NCBI GenBank assembly: GCA_013180625.2
Contig: SNVD02002676.1
Span: 38,637-102,636 of the forward strand
DNA: 64,000 nucleotides
Origin: Boswellia sacra
Taxonomy: Eukaryota > Streptophyta > Magnoliopsida > Sapindales > Burseraceae
Reading direction: 5' to 3'
The translations under genes and the position numbers were made by a program. Under the pieces are notes generated by a model. It was not told the origin of the DNA. It saw only the letters and a list, made by a program, of their open reading frames with translations, and did no database searches. Of the stretch, positions 11,522-24,160 are shown piece after piece (positions within the stretch are counted from its first letter, which is position 1; every line of letters begins with the position of its first letter).

Positions 11522-13228
11522 TATTTTGTTAATCTGATTTTCGTTTTATAATTTGAAATTTACAAATCCTTGAAATGGATGGGACGTTAATTATTACTTT
11601 TTGGTGGGCTGACTTCTCTTTAAATGAGTGACAAGATGAGCATTACTCAATTAAGAGTGATATTATTTAAGCCTCTTAAAACCTCTTTTTAAGCCCTATC
11701 TTAAATAAAATTTTATAAAAAATATAATTGATAAACATCTTTTATTTTATTTCTAAATATCCTTTTTAATTAATGAGTAATAATAGGTAAACAACCAAAT
11801 TATATAACTCAACATATACAACATGAATTGGCACATATTCATTGGATGGATGAATTCCACTTTATTTATTAAAATTTATTTAATTTATTTTTCATTTTTA
11901 TCCATCTAATGAATTTGTGACTTGTCAGGTTGTATGAATTAGGTTATATAACTTGGTTGTATACCTAGCATTACCCTTAATTAATTTTACACTCACACTG
12001 TTTTTCTTCCCCATCTTCTTTTTCTTCTTCCACCTCTCTCACCATGAAAGTTTAATTGTCTTGTTCCTCCCTCTCTATTTATTTTTTTGTAGACATAACC
12101 GATTGAGCTTTGTTGAAATATTATCACCCATCTCCGAAAACAATTGAATTGCAGAAAATGGGATTCGGTTCAAATTCTTATTGGGCTGCATTCGAATTCT
12201 ACGGTTTTCACTCTCAATCATCATTGTCTTTAAGGACTTGACAAGCATTGTTTCGCAGCATTGCAAAGATTTTATTTCATAAAGTCAATGGTTTTCACCG
12301 AATTCTGGTAGTGACGAGCGACTTTTTTGGTAGATTTCATAAATTTCTATATCTTAAGGTGTTGGTATGTGGTTTATACGTATTAAATGTTACAACTTAG
12401 TTTGTTATTGGTCTAGCTCAATCGATCATTTGAATCTAATCCGTGATCAATATTAAGCTCTCAAAGGTTTGAATAAGGTACCATCAAAATTTATTTGGAA
12501 ACATTCTTTTTTTTTTCGCAAAGGCATAAACAAGTGTAAAATTAATTGTATCATATATGGGTTTAGAAGTCAGTAAAACTTCTATACAAATGATAGAGAA
12601 TTTATAATAAGAATGGTCAAGTCTAATTCGAGATTGAACTGCGATTGGTGAATACATATATAGCTAAATCACCTTTACAGAATAAGTGAATTGTCGTGGC
12701 AGAGCAGAAAACAGAGATGTTTTGTATTTGCAGATTTTTTTTAATTGTCTTGCGTTTTTGCTGTTTTAATATTTTGTTCATCTATTGTTTGCCTTTTAAT
12801 TTTTTATTTCTATATTTATTTATGTAACATAAAGTTAGTTATTGAATTAATAACATATAATTTGAAACACAACGGAGTTAAAAACTATAAAGGGAATGAT
12901 TTATAAGTGACAGTTTTATTCTAAATCAATTTTGTTAAACAGTTACCAATAAGCAATAAGAAAGGTAAAAAGTGAGTTTACTAAAAAAAGCTTGGGAAAT
13001 GGTAAATTGGATGGCCCAACTGTCAAAAAGAAATATCAAGAGCTAAAGAAAATAACCTCTTAGCTATGCGTTAAAACTTACAAATTTCAAAAGATTATGA
13101 TTTGTACTGTAGATGATTTAAAGAAAGAACAAATTTTCAAATAGAAGTTACGAAAGAACCAGAAGAAAACTATAAGAAAAAGAGAAAAAGAGGCGTGGCG
13201 TCTACACCCACTTTATTTAATTTTTTGG
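11515..13228. other. AT-rich intergenic stretch, no gene seen
   Basis: No coding similarity, RNA gene or clear element ends found. It contains pyrimidine-rich tracts near 12000-12090. Confidence 0.4.
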
Positions 13229-13750
13229 GTCAATTCTATAAACCCCTCATGAGATTTGACAAAATTTTATATGACTACTTTTGATTTTAAAAATCTCATA
13301 TATCTCTTCTTTTTGTTAAGAACCGTTAAAAAAATTTCAAATTGTCTATTAAAAATTATTTAAATTTAAAAATAAAAATAAAATCTAAAATTTACTAATA
13401 ACTTTTATCAATCACTATCTTAAGAATCTTAAAAAAATTTCTACTAAATGATATATAAATTAAAAAAACTTTTTATTAAAAAAATTACATTAAAATCATT
13501 TATTAAGAAATTAAAATAGTAAAAGTTTATCCAATTTGTACGTAAAAAATTACCTTATAAAATTCAAATCTTAAAAGATAATTTTTTTTATTTTAAATTT
13601 TTGAATAGTTAATTGTAGATAATTTAAAAATTTTATATTTTTTAACTGAATTTTTAATGTTTCTTAATAAAGAAGAAAAATATATAAAATTTTTAAAATT
13701 AGTAGTCGTCGTATAAGTTTTTAACCAAAGGGAGATTTATCAAATTGATC
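13229..13750. mobile_element. MITE-like element with long imperfect inverted termini
   Basis: The left end (GTCAATTCTATAAACCCCTC near 13229) and the reverse complement of the right end (GATCAATTTGATAAATCTCC, ending about 13750) match over roughly 100 bp, including TTTTAAAAATNTNATATAT and CTTCTTT blocks. The interior is A/T-rich and non-coding. Long inverted termini suggest a Mutator-like MITE. I could not find a convincing target duplication. Confidence 0.45.
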
Positions 13751-14485
13751 ATATATATATATTTTTTTATTATTGTTTTCCCCTTCTAAAATACGATGTG
13801 GGGCCGGTCTCTTCGGAAACCACGGGAGCTCTATAATGTGTAAGACAAAGACCACATTATTTAATTATCGTTTCGTGTGACGATGTCCAGTGGCAGATTT
13901 TCCAAGTTGTAGAAATGTCAATGATGTTGTGCGTGACAGTTTATGAAGTCACAGTGTCGACACTCAGAGTGTGTCATTAATACTAATATATAAATCAATA
14001 AATTTACATTATTAAGGTAGGACAGAACTATACAAATTCTTCTTTAAAACCTCCAATAAAATTAAATTGTTAAAGAATAGTTATTGCAAAGACTTTTCAA
14101 AGTCTAGGGACTTCACTGCCCCTATAAGTTAGGTGTCCAGCATTGGGTTTCGTATTTGTTGAGTTATACTATAGTGTATAGTATGCACGTCAAATTGATT
14201 TTATATAAAAATTATATGCGAATTATATATATATATATATATAATTTGTAAGTAATTAAAAGAAATCATTTCTTTATGCACTATAGCAGATCCTTATTTA
14301 TTACATACAAATGTCTACAACCAACGCTTTCTTCTCCTTTACTTCCACGTTTGTATTGACAAGTTAAGCTAATTAGTTGAGAGTATCTGTGACTGGTGGT
14401 CCACACGCAGAAAGTGGTGCACTAGCTTGTTTGTTCAAGCCATGCACCAATATCATAAGTCTACAATTCACATAAATTTCTTACA
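13751..14485. promoter_or_regulatory. Upstream region of chitinase gene 2
   Basis: Non-coding sequence 5' of chitinase 2. It includes an AT dinucleotide run (about 14224-14243) and mixed-composition sequence around 13795-13990. No coding sequence recognised. Confidence 0.3.
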
Positions 14486-14494
14486 CTATAAATA
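14486..14494 (+). promoter_or_regulatory. TATA box of chitinase gene 2
   Basis: CTATAAATA lies 77 bp upstream of the ATG at 14571, at plausible spacing for a short plant 5' UTR. Confidence 0.6.
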
Positions 14495-14570
14495 CACTCA
14501 TATCGCTCAACTGCAATTGCGCATTACTCATTCTCTTCTCTCCTTCTTACCTCAAAACTTTTACATCGAG

Positions 14571-15837
14571 ATGGCTTTGCTTTATTTAAGCAAAGATGTG
14601 CTAACCTTTGTTGTAGTGGGAATTCTTGCCTTAGCTGCGCTTCCCAGAAATGTAACGAGTCTAAATTGTAATGTGCCCCAAACTTATGCTGTAGTCAGTA
14701 CGGTTATTGTGGCACAGTTCCAGAGTATTGTGGCAAGGAGTGTCGAGGGGGACCTTGTCCTCCTACGCCTACTAATGGTGTTTCTGTGGCCAATGTTGTG
14801 ACGCCCCACTTCTTTGATGGAATAAAGAATAAATCCCCAACCGGTTGTCCCGGAAAAGGATTCTACACGCGAGATGCATTTCTCAATGCTCTCAATTCTT
14901 TCCCTCAATGTGGCAAAACTGGTTCTGCTGATGATTCCAAGCGTTAGATTGCAGCATTTTGGGCACATGTCACCCATGAAACTGGCTGTAAGTTCCTCCT
15001 TTTCATTGCTCTACCTCCCCTTCTTAATATTAGCAATTTTATTGAGAACCCCTCGTACACTAGTTGTCTTAATATCATACTGAAGATAAGTTATAAAGAA
15101 TAATCATCAATTTTCTTGTTGACATTTTCAAAAGTTTTCAAAGACCCTTCAGCAATGGATTTTATTAATACTGTTAATATGGGGAGACGACGCGATAGAG
15201 GAGTCCAGTCATTTGTTTTACAACCTTGCCCTTTTTCCATTAACAAATGATTTGATGAAATTTGTTAATTGAGATATCTTTGATATCTTATGAATATTTT
15301 TTTTTCTATTAGTTTTCTAATTGCCATTAATTAGTTTAAACATGAGTGTACTTCATAAAATTAACTCAATAAACTATATGTAATAATCAAATATAATAAA
15401 AAAATAATGGTTCTTGATTTTGCAGATATGTACCATTCTGAAGAGCAGAACAAGCAAAACAACTATTGTACACCTGATCAACAGTATCCATGTGCTCCTG
15501 GCAAGTTCTACTATGGTCGTGGACCAATTCAACTCACTGGAAACCGCAATTATGGAGTCGCTGGAAACGACCTGAAATTCGATGGACTAGGTGCTTCTGA
15601 AAGAGTGGCCCCTGACCCACTTCTATCATTCAAAACTGCCTTGTGGTTCTGGATGAATAATGTTCACTCGGTCATGAGCCAAGGTTTTGGTGCAACGATT
15701 AAGAGAATTAATGGTGGTGAATGCAATAACAATCGATCGACCTGATCTGGTTCAGGCTCGTGTTAAGCTCTACACTGATTATTGTAGTAAATTTGGCGTT
15801 GCTCCTGGATAGAATCTATCTTGTTAAGTGATTTCAC
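14571..15837 (+). pseudogene. Class IV chitinase (GH19) pseudogene with chitin-binding domain
   Basis: Exon 1 is 14571-14987 and exon 2 is 15426-15837. A signal peptide (MALLYLSKDVLTFVVVGILA, then LAALPRNVTS) is followed by a hevein-type chitin-binding domain (CCSQYGYCGTVPEYCGKECR), a PPTPTNG linker and a GH19 domain (HVTHETG, YYGRGPIQLTGN, ALWFWMNNVHS). Four lesions are visible. A 1-nt loss near 14671 shifts the frame inside the chitin-binding domain. GAG has become TAG at about 14945 (SKR-stop-IAAF; gene 1 has SKREIAAF). A 4-nt CGAT duplication lies near 15738 after NNR. A Trp codon has become TAG near the C-terminus (APG-stop-NL). It cannot make the enzyme. It lies in tandem with gene 1, same strand, about 3.8 kb downstream, so the pair is a local duplication. 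Confidence 0.9.
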
Positions 15838-16129
15838 CACTTTAATAGTAAAAGCTAAGTACTACTTGTACTTAGCATGGTGAAACTGAGTACTCTTACG
15901 TATGGAGATATTTTAATGAAGGAAAAATAAAAACTACTTGTCATGTTTATTGGGAAGTTTACAGTTGCTAAAATCTCTAAATGCAAGAAAGTTTCGACTT
16001 CTATATTTTTTATTCTAAAATGGTATATTGTCCATGTTGGCTTTTTAACTTTTCTATATAATTTAATTACTATATGAATTTATCAAGCAATTCAATTTTT
16101 ATATTAAATTATATTTACTTGGATGCAAC
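15838..16129. other. 3' flank of chitinase 2
   Basis: AT-rich sequence with an AATGAAGGA polyadenylation-like context near 15915. No other feature seen. Confidence 0.4.
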
Positions 16130-16693
16130 TAGGGATGGCAATTTTCCCTCACCCGGCCCGTACCCGTATCTTCCTCGGACAATCCGGGTTAAAAAAACCC
16201 AAATTTTACGGGGAGAAAATCTGGGTGCAGGGATTTTCAAAAAAAAAATAATCCGGGTGCGGTGCGGGTGCAGTATTGCCAATGAACCCAGCACCCGCAC
16301 CCGCACCCGCATAACTCAATGTATTTATAAAAATATATATATATATAGACAACCAATGACTTAAAAATTAAATTTTAATTATTAACCATCAAACCACATA
16401 CATCTATGAAGCACATCTTTATAGCATATTAAGCATCTTATTTTATTTGATTTATTTCAAAGAATTAAGAAAATTAAGAAAAAAGTGGCAAAAATCCGAG
16501 AAAATTTGCGGGTTTTTCTGGGTACGATGCGGGTGCGGTATACACAATCTTAAAACCCGCAAATACTCACACCTAGAAAAACCTTAAAAAATCGGAGGAT
16601 TTTCCAAGGACCGAGAGGAAAATTTTAAGTCCGGTGCTAGTGCGGAAACACCAAACCCAAACCCGCACCTACACCCAGATTTTTCCATCCCTA
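16130..16693. mobile_element. Non-autonomous hAT-like element
   Basis: The element starts TAGGGATGG and ends CCATCCCTA, short inverted termini typical of plant hAT elements. It is flanked by GATGCAAC (16122-16129) and AATACAAC (16694-16701), an 8-bp target duplication with two G/A transitions. The interior has GC-rich CCCGCACCCGCACCCGCA-type subterminal repeats in both orientations and no ORF. Confidence 0.7.
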
Positions 16694-16846
16694 AATACAA
16701 CTTAATTAATATCAATCTAACATAGATTTGAAAGTGGCAAGAGAAGACTAGTGTTAGGCCCACAAGCTATACTGCCGACTTTATTTGGTGAAAAACACAG
16801 GACTTGCAAGTCTCAATTCATTGAATGGATCCAGCCTTGATAGGAC

Positions 16847-17813
16847 GTTTAGGAGTCGCATCAAATTGAATTAGATTGGACTAAAATTGAAATTATGGCT
16901 ATCGTTGGATTAGACTAAATTATATAATATTATTTTATATTTGATGTAATATAAGATTGAATTAAATAATATTGTTTAATGTTTAACATAATATAGAATT
17001 AGACTATTAACATAAATGATAATTTTTAAAAAAATAATTTTAAAAAATAAATTAATTTAATTTTTATTCAATAAAAATTACATATTAAACATTTGTTGAT
17101 ATTTCCATGTAAACAATAATACAAATTATATTTTGTATTAAAATTAATTGTTATATAAATTTAAATATAATTAAATATTATAATTTTTAATAATTGGTAT
17201 TTAAGTATGAGGGGAGATATTTTAACATAAATTTTTTATACAATTAATTTATTGACATAAATCTATAGCCATTGATCTCAAAAAATCAAATAGTTGAGAT
17301 TAAAAGGCAATAAGATACATTTAATATTGTTAACTTATCAATCATCCCAATCATTGGATTTTATAAATCAATAACTATAAAATTGTCTCTAGTCTTTTGT
17401 TAAAAGTCTTATATTAAAATATCTATTCCCTTTAAGTATTATTAGATTACATCTATCTTTATATTATTAATTTAATATTTATTTTTATATTCATGTTATT
17501 TATTATTTCATCATTTTTATAAGTAATCAATCAAAACTAATTTTTTAAATATTTACATATAATAAATATTATTACATTATATTATATTTATTATTTTATT
17601 TAATTTAATTTTAATTAAAAAATTATATAATTTTGTCGCCATTTGGGACTACAAGTCTCATGTAGCAAGGTAGGACAGATAGTCCCACTAAATTGACGTT
17701 ACTGCTGGAAAAGCGATTGTGACTCATTTGGACTATCAGTCTAATCCTATTTCTGTGCCAAACATGTGATAAAACTAAAATTATTTAATCCCATGTCAGT
17801 CCCACTCCCAAAC
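16847..17813. mobile_element. Candidate TIR element, AT-rich
   Basis: GTTTAGGAGT at 16847-16856 is mirrored by ACTCCCAAAC at 17804-17813, and both ends carry similar subterminal sequence (ACTAAAATT near each end). The interior is extremely A/T-rich and non-coding. No clear target duplication was found, so class and exact ends are uncertain. Confidence 0.35.
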
Positions 17814-18461
17814 GCGCTCTTAAAACATTGTTTTCTTTATAAGTGAGAACACATAAACAATGTTTTTATCTCACCCCAACTAATCTAAACCATCCGTTAG
17901 CCCTCTTCTCTAAGCCAAATCTTTTTTTTTTGTTTTTTCTCTTTAACACGTAGCATTATGTATATTTATTTACTACTTTGAGAAGTAGATAAAACCATTA
18001 TACTGTAAGACAAAAGGGTAAATTTGAAATTTTATACTTGAAAACCTTAATATAGATGCATTACTAGAGCACTGCATCAGCCACTTCACCATCACTCGCT
18101 TATCACCTTTGGCACCAATCACGTAACCACCATAGTAGATAACCATTTAAAAATTGATAACCCCATCATTTTCACAGACTATCAGCACCAGCTGCATTGC
18201 CATTGAAAAAACATATCAACACAGTGCACCATGTCTAATTAAAAATAATAATTAAAAAAACCACGGAGTACCAGCTGCATCATTGCCAACGACTACCAAC
18301 GCCAGCCACGAGAATTCCAACACATCACCATCAGAGAATTAACAATAACATCACCATCCTATTACCACCAAAAATAAAAAAACTAACCTATGACCCAAAA
18401 AAAAAAAAAGAAAACTTGCAGTTCTTCGCACTAGAAAATCACTAATGCAATACATTACAAT
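17814..18461. other. Low-complexity intergenic sequence
   Basis: This contains degenerate CAC/CCA-rich tracts (about 18070-18370) and an A-run. No gene or RNA recognised. Confidence 0.4.
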
Positions 18462-19058
18462 TAGAGATGAGAAATTTTTATACGACTTGGAAGCCTGATA
18501 CGACACGACACAAAAATTAACGGGTTTGAATTTGTCTTAATCGTACTTGGGTCGTATTCAGATTAAAATTTTCAACCCGTTTAATAATTGGGTCATATTT
18601 GAGTTGAAGGATTGCACCTGTGGATGATACGAGTCCATTTATGACACGAACTCATTTACAATAGATTAACACTAATAAAACACGATAATCGACTAACACG
18701 GATTGACACGATTATTTTTAAATTGACACAATTATAAATACAAATTAATTTTGAAATTCATTATATATTTATTACATATTTAAATTCAAGGTTGTATTTT
18801 TGTTAATATTAATATTAATTATTATTAATTTTGATATGATCTTTTACTACCTTTAATTTTTTTGCATTATTTTTGTAGGTTGTTTAAGAGTTAAAAAGAT
18901 GTAATAGAATTTTTTCTGAAGATAAATTGCATTTTAAGTTTGTATGGAACTTGATATTTAGTGGACTTTTTATTGTATTGGATGAATTTTGAATATTTTC
19001 TTGTTATTACTTTTTAAATTTAAAAATACTAAAATAAGTTGAAAAATAAAATGCTTAA

Positions 19059-20429
19059 TGATGAACACTTAAATATGTATGTTTAATGAGAGTTTAGTTC
19101 ATCATATTACATTAATAGTGTCATTAAATTCCTCAACTTAAGCATATTTGTAGTCTTTGCATCCTTGGAATTAACTTCCTCTTAATTTTGGTTTTGTTAC
19201 AGGTTCGGTAAAATGGGCATAACTCTCTATTTATATATCAGAATGGTGCAAATCTTAATGTTTTGGAAAGCTGATTAAATTATCTACAAGGTTGTATGTC
19301 AGAAGAATCATCAAATTCGGGCTCTTAGTGGACGAAAAATGGGCTTGAAGTGAACCCACATGCAGTTTCAGCCCAGCCTGACCATGCCTCAGTATTTTGA
19401 TCATATCTCTCAGAATACGTATCCAAATCGTATGAATCAAGATGTTCTAGAAAGCTGAGAGAAATATCTACGACTTTTATGAAGACATGTGATTAAAATT
19501 CACAATAATTAAAGGTCAAAATTGGTGGTCAACGTCGGTTCACCTAATTATCCCAATTGTCAAAGTTGGTGCATCTAATATTTGACAATTATTCCTTTGT
19601 AATTTGACAAGTTTGCCCCTGAATGTATCTACAAATAGAGGTGCCTTGTGACCCATTAGGGCATCTTGGCCTTAGCTGGGATCTTGTATTGTGTATCTTT
19701 TATTATTCTCTCTTATGTGTTATTAATGAATTTCCTTTTCCTTGCAATTTGTGTTCTTTTTTTATAATATCTTTCTAATTTCTCTCTTGCTAAGGTGAAA
19801 GGATGAAACCCTTGATATGAGAGTAAGGATTCTCTAACCCTTAATATGTGCTTAATAATCATTATCTTATGTTGTTTATATGATTTATATTTATTTTCTT
19901 AATCAATCTTGACATCACTCGTAAAGTGAAGGTCTTGATCCATTGTAGACAATCCTTGGCACATCAAATGCTTGGATCCTTTCTAGATGTCGTATGGTTC
20001 TTCCTTACCGACACTAATCTAGTTAGAAACCTTGATTTGTTGTCGACATATGGAGATTGACACATTGGATGCTTGAACCCATTTACAAGAAGTGGTATAA
20101 ATATTGGTAACTAAACAAATATAATTCATATAACTAAAACGGGTTGTTCATCCTTATTTGAAATATCTAGGGTGGATCCCCTAACTTTAGCTCTCATTAT
20201 CATTGTGTTAATTTCTCTTGTGTTATTCTCATTTATTGTGTAAGAACTTGTTCTTTACTCATATTTGTTGATATTATCTTGCCATCCCTTTGAATCATCC
20301 ACATCATATTTGCTTACTTATAGTTTGTAGCGCTAAAATCCCCTTCCTCGTAGATCGACCCCGGTCTCACCGGGTTTATTACTTCGACACTCCTATACTT
20401 GGGAGACAATCCTATTTTCGGATGTGTCA
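19059..20429 (+). repeat. 5' LTR of Athila-like element
   Basis: Starts TG and ends CA. Its length equals the 3' LTR at 28942-30312. It contains a TATA-like CTATTTATATATC (about 19232) and the sequence GTATCTACAAATAGAGG (about 19627), possible promoter positions. Most differences from the 3' LTR are transitions, as expected for a methylated repeat. Confidence 0.9.
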
Positions 20430-20435
20430 AGTTTT

Positions 20436-20453
20436 TGGCATCGTTGCCGGGAA
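20436..20453 (+). other. Primer binding site, tRNA-Asp type
   Basis: TGGCATCGTTGCCGGGAA lies 6 bp after the 5' LTR. The usual plant tRNA-Asp site is TGGCGCCGTTGCCGGGGA, so three or so positions have changed. This supports the LTR boundary and element polarity. Confidence 0.75.
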
Positions 20454-20526
20454 GGTAAAAATTGGCATGCAAAATTGTAAGTATTCTCTTCTCTCATTTT
20501 AGATTTTAATTTTTTACTTTGTTGTG

Positions 20527-21926
20527 TGTTCATCTTTTCTTCTCTTTCCGTTTCTCTTCCTTGCATGAAAATTTGGTCACGAACATCTAGTGGTAGACTT
20601 GTTAGAAAAACATCATCTTCCTTAGAAAACATGGTCGACAATCACGTGGAAATATTCATGGATGAAGGGGACAACCGTTCCCAACAAAATGATCAAAACC
20701 AACGAAGAACCCTGAGAGACTACATGAATCCGGTAAGGACTAGTGCACCATCTTGTGTAGTTTCTCCTCCAGATTCAATCCATTTCAATTTCAAGCCAAG
20801 TTTTGTTCGACTTCTACCCACCTTTCATGGCCTTGATGTGGAGAACCCATATTTGCACTTAAAACTCTTTGAAAAGGTATGTAACTCCTACACTGACCCA
20901 AATTGAAGCATAAACACCATTAGATTAAAGCTTTTTCCTTTTTCTTTAAAAGATAAAGCTAGAACATGGCTACAAAATTTGAGGTCGAATTCTATTAGTT
21001 CATGGGATGAGATGAAACAACAATTTTTCAAAAAAAATTTTCCTACCCATAGAACAAATTCTCTTAAAAGACAAATTTCTGATTTCTCTTAAAAACAAGG
21101 GGAAACCCTTTACCAAAGTTGGGATAGGTATAAGGAACTACTTAATACCTGTCATCACCATGGTTTTGAAACTTGGAGAATAGTTGCACACTTTTATGAA
21201 GGGTTAACACCTCAAGATAGGCAACTAGTAGAATTAATGTGTAATGGAGAATTTAAAGAAAAAGACCTTGAGGAAGCACCTGACTTCCTAGATTCCTTGG
21301 CAGAAAAGGCACAAAATTGGGACACTGCTGGCACCTATGAGGTATCAAGCAAAGCCCCAACCTCGACATCCAATAGAGGTATTTACAACCTTAGGGAAGA
21401 CCATGACCTTCAAGCCAAATATGCATCCCTAACTAGAAAAGTCGAGGCTTTGGAGATGAAAAAGAGTGGTCAATTGAATTCTATTTAAGAAAATGTCTGT
21501 AATATTTGTGATGACAATGACCACTCTACTGATGATTGCCCAACCTTGCCTGCCTTTAGGGAATGTCTCCATGAGCAAACCAATGCCTTGAACACTTTCA
21601 AAAGGCCAAATCACAATCCATACTCACACACCTATAATCTTGGTTGGAGAAATCATCCAAATTTTAGTTGGAAAAATGACAATCATGCACAATCTTTACA
21701 AGTCCCTTTTCAAACACAACAAAATTTTCAAAATTCTCATGATCATGCATATGCTCCTCCTCCTAGGAATGACCTTGAAGAAACATTACATTCATTCATT
21801 ACAAAGCAAGAGACTTTCAATAGTCAAACTACTCAAACATTAGCAAATTTGTCAGAAACTCTTGCAAAATTTGCATCGACATTTAGCATCCAAGAGAAGG
21901 GAAAATTTCCTTCCCAAACATTGTAA
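20527..21926 (+). pseudogene. gag: gag of Athila-like element (broken)
   Basis: One frame reads through several in-frame stops. It contains the capsid region (FVRLLPTFHGLDVENPYLHL, then LFPFSLKDKARTWLQNL, WDEMKQQFFKKNFP, LVELMCNGEF) and a zinc-knuckle-like segment (CNICDDNDHSTDDCPTL). Stops occur at about 20904, 21089, 21486 and 21924, all in the same frame, so these are point mutations rather than shifts. Gag would package the element RNA. No functional Gag can be made from this copy without readthrough. Confidence 0.8.
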
Positions 21927-21998
21927 AACCCCAAAGATCAATCTTACTCAAATGCAGGGAGTTCAAATAACCATTATTTTGACCAAGCCAAGTCAGTC

Positions 21999-23020
21999 AT
22001 GACTCTTCGCAATGGTAAGGTTGTTGAAAAACATATTCCTAACCTTTGTGAGAAAGAAGAAGAATCGATCTCTAAAGGGCAGGAAGGGGTTGCCAAACCA
22101 ACACCTAGCGAAGAGGAAACCAAATCCTTATCTGTGCCTCCATTTCCTCAAGCATTAGCCACACAAAAGAAGCCAACTCACAATTCTGAAATCTTTGAAA
22201 TTTTCAAACAGGTGAAGGTCAACATTCCTTTGCTTGATGTGATCAAACAGATACCTTCTTATGCAAAATTTTTGAAAGACTTGTGCACTGTGAAAAGAAA
22301 ACTAAATGTGAAAAAGAAGGCCTTTCTAGCTGAGCAGGTAAGTGCTATTCTTCAAACTAATAATACAGTGAAATATAAGGATCCAGGTTGTCCTACAATT
22401 TCATGTGTTATTGGAGACCATAAAATTGAACAAGCTTTACTTGATCTTGGTGCTAGTGTGAATTTGCTTCCATACTCGATTTTTCAAAAAATCAATCTAG
22501 GTGAGTTAAAACCGACTTCTGTGACTCTTTTGCTTGCTGATAGATCAATTAAAGTACCAAGAGGAGTAGTAGAAGATGTATTAGTTCAAGTCGATAAATT
22601 CATTTACCCAGTGGATTTTATTGCCTTGGACACACAACCAGTAGAAGTAAGCAATTCAATTCCTGTTATTTTAGGGCGTCCATTTCTAGCTACCTTAATG
22701 CTTTGATTAATTGCAGGAATGGAGTCATGAAGCTATCATTTGGGAACATGACATTGGAACTTAATGTTTTTAATATGTGCAAACAACCAAATGAAGAAGA
22801 AGATGAAATTGATGAGGCCAATGTAATTGAATCTATTGTGGAAGATCACATCCAAAAAGGGAGTTCTTCTGATCCTTTGGAAACTTTTCTAGTGAATTCA
22901 TTAGAGTCAAGTATGGAACTAGAGTCTGATCTTTCTGATATATGTTCTTTATTGGATTGTGCACAGGTGATAGAAAAAGACTCAAAATCAAGATTTGAAG
23001 AATTGGGGCAAATGAGTTAA
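21999..23020 (+). pseudogene. Protease region of gag-pol (broken)
   Basis: After MTLRNGK the frame carries an aspartic protease: EQALLDLGASVNLLPYSIF with the catalytic Asp in DLGAS, and PVILGRPFLATL near the end of the domain. A 1-nt deletion near 22694 (…ATL then AL in the next frame) shifts the frame. The linker continues from 22703 (INCRNGVMKLSFGNM) to a TAA at 23018, in frame with the downstream RT. The protease would process the polyprotein. Confidence 0.8.
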
Positions 23021-24160
23021 AGCAAGGAAAAGGAAGCTCCCAAGTTAGAACTGAAGCCCTTACCTGAAGGACTAAAATATGCATATCTTGGGGAGAATCA
23101 GACATATCCGGTGGTAATTTCTTCATCCCTCACATGCGAGCAACAAGGTAAGTTGATAGAAGTGCTTAAAAGGCATAAAAATACAATCGGATGGACTTTA
23201 AAAGATATAATAGGCATTATCCCTTTAATCTGCACACATAGAAAACATTTAGAGGAAAATGCCAAAACATCCCAACAACCTCAAAGGAGATTAAATCCAC
23301 ACATGAAAGAGGTCATTAGGGCTGAAGTTCTCAAACTACTTGATGTGGGAATTATCTACCGTATTTCTGATAGTAAGTGGGTAAGCCCTACACAAGTAGT
23401 ACCTAAGAAATCTGGCATTACGGTAGTTAAAAATGAAAAGGGGGAATCATTGCCAACTCGAGTCTCATCTAGTTGGAGGATGTGCATTGATTATAGAAAA
23501 TTAAATGCTGTCACTAGAAAAGACCATTTTCCCTTACCATTTCTTGACCAAATTCTTGAAAGAGTAGCAGGACACCCCTACTACTGCTTTCTTGATGGAT
23601 ACTCAGGCTATTACCAAATTCCCATTGCACTTGAAGACCAAGAAAAAACCACATTCACGTGCCCTTTCGGCACTTTTGCATTTAGGAGAATGCCTTTTGG
23701 ACTTTGTAATGCCTCAGTCACTTTTCAAATATGCATGTTAAGCATTTTCAGTGACATGGTTGAGCATTGTTTAGAAGTTTTCATGGATGATTTAACTATC
23801 TTTGGAAACTCTTTTGATAATTGTCTTGAAAATTTAGAAAAAGTCCTAAAAAGGTGTGTGGGAAAAGGTCTTATTTTGAATTGGGAAAAATGTCATTATA
23901 TGGTCACTTCGGGAATTGTCTTAGGTCATGTGGTGTCTTCTAAGGGAATTGAAGTGGACAAAGCAAAAGTGGAATTAATTTCCCATTTACCTCCACCAAA
24001 AATAGTTAAAGAGGTTCGTTAATTCTTAGGGCTGTCTCTTATACACATCTAGATGTGTATAAGAGACAGCATAAGAAATTTCAGTGCTATATCTAAACCT
24101 CTTTGTAACCTCTTAATAAAAGATACTTCCTTTGAATGGACTTAAGAATGTCAAAATGCC
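23021..24160 (+). pseudogene. Reverse transcriptase of Athila-like element (broken, with library adapter)
   Basis: The RT palm and fingers are clear: SSWRMCIDYRKLNAV, FCFLDGYSGYYQIPI-like (read CFLDGYSGYYQIPIALEDQE), FGTFAFRRMPFGLCNA and FMDDLTIFGNS with the active-site Asp pair. An in-frame TAA occurs at about 24020 (KEVR-stop-FLG). At 24032-24069 a synthetic adapter replaces the expected HAGFYRRF-type segment, after which NFSAISKPLCNLL resumes. Another stop follows near 24144. RT copies element RNA to DNA. Confidence 0.9.
24032..24069. other. Tn5 mosaic-end dimer (mate-pair junction adapter), assembly artefact
   Basis: The 38 bp are CTGTCTCTTATACACATCT followed by its exact reverse complement AGATGTGTATAAGAGACAG. 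This is the Tn5 mosaic end back to back, identical to the Nextera mate-pair circularisation junction adapter. It sits inside pol and replaces about ten expected codons. It is not natural plant sequence, and local sequence on each side may be wrongly joined. Confidence 0.95.

Noticed and set aside
20526..20906. Stand-alone host gene in the gag ORF
   Set aside because: Position after the primer binding site and continuation in frame past the stop show it is retrotransposon gag.
24032..24069. Perfect 38-bp palindrome as a natural hairpin or regulatory site in pol
   Set aside because: It matches the Tn5 mosaic end exactly and replaces conserved coding sequence; artefact is the better explanation.
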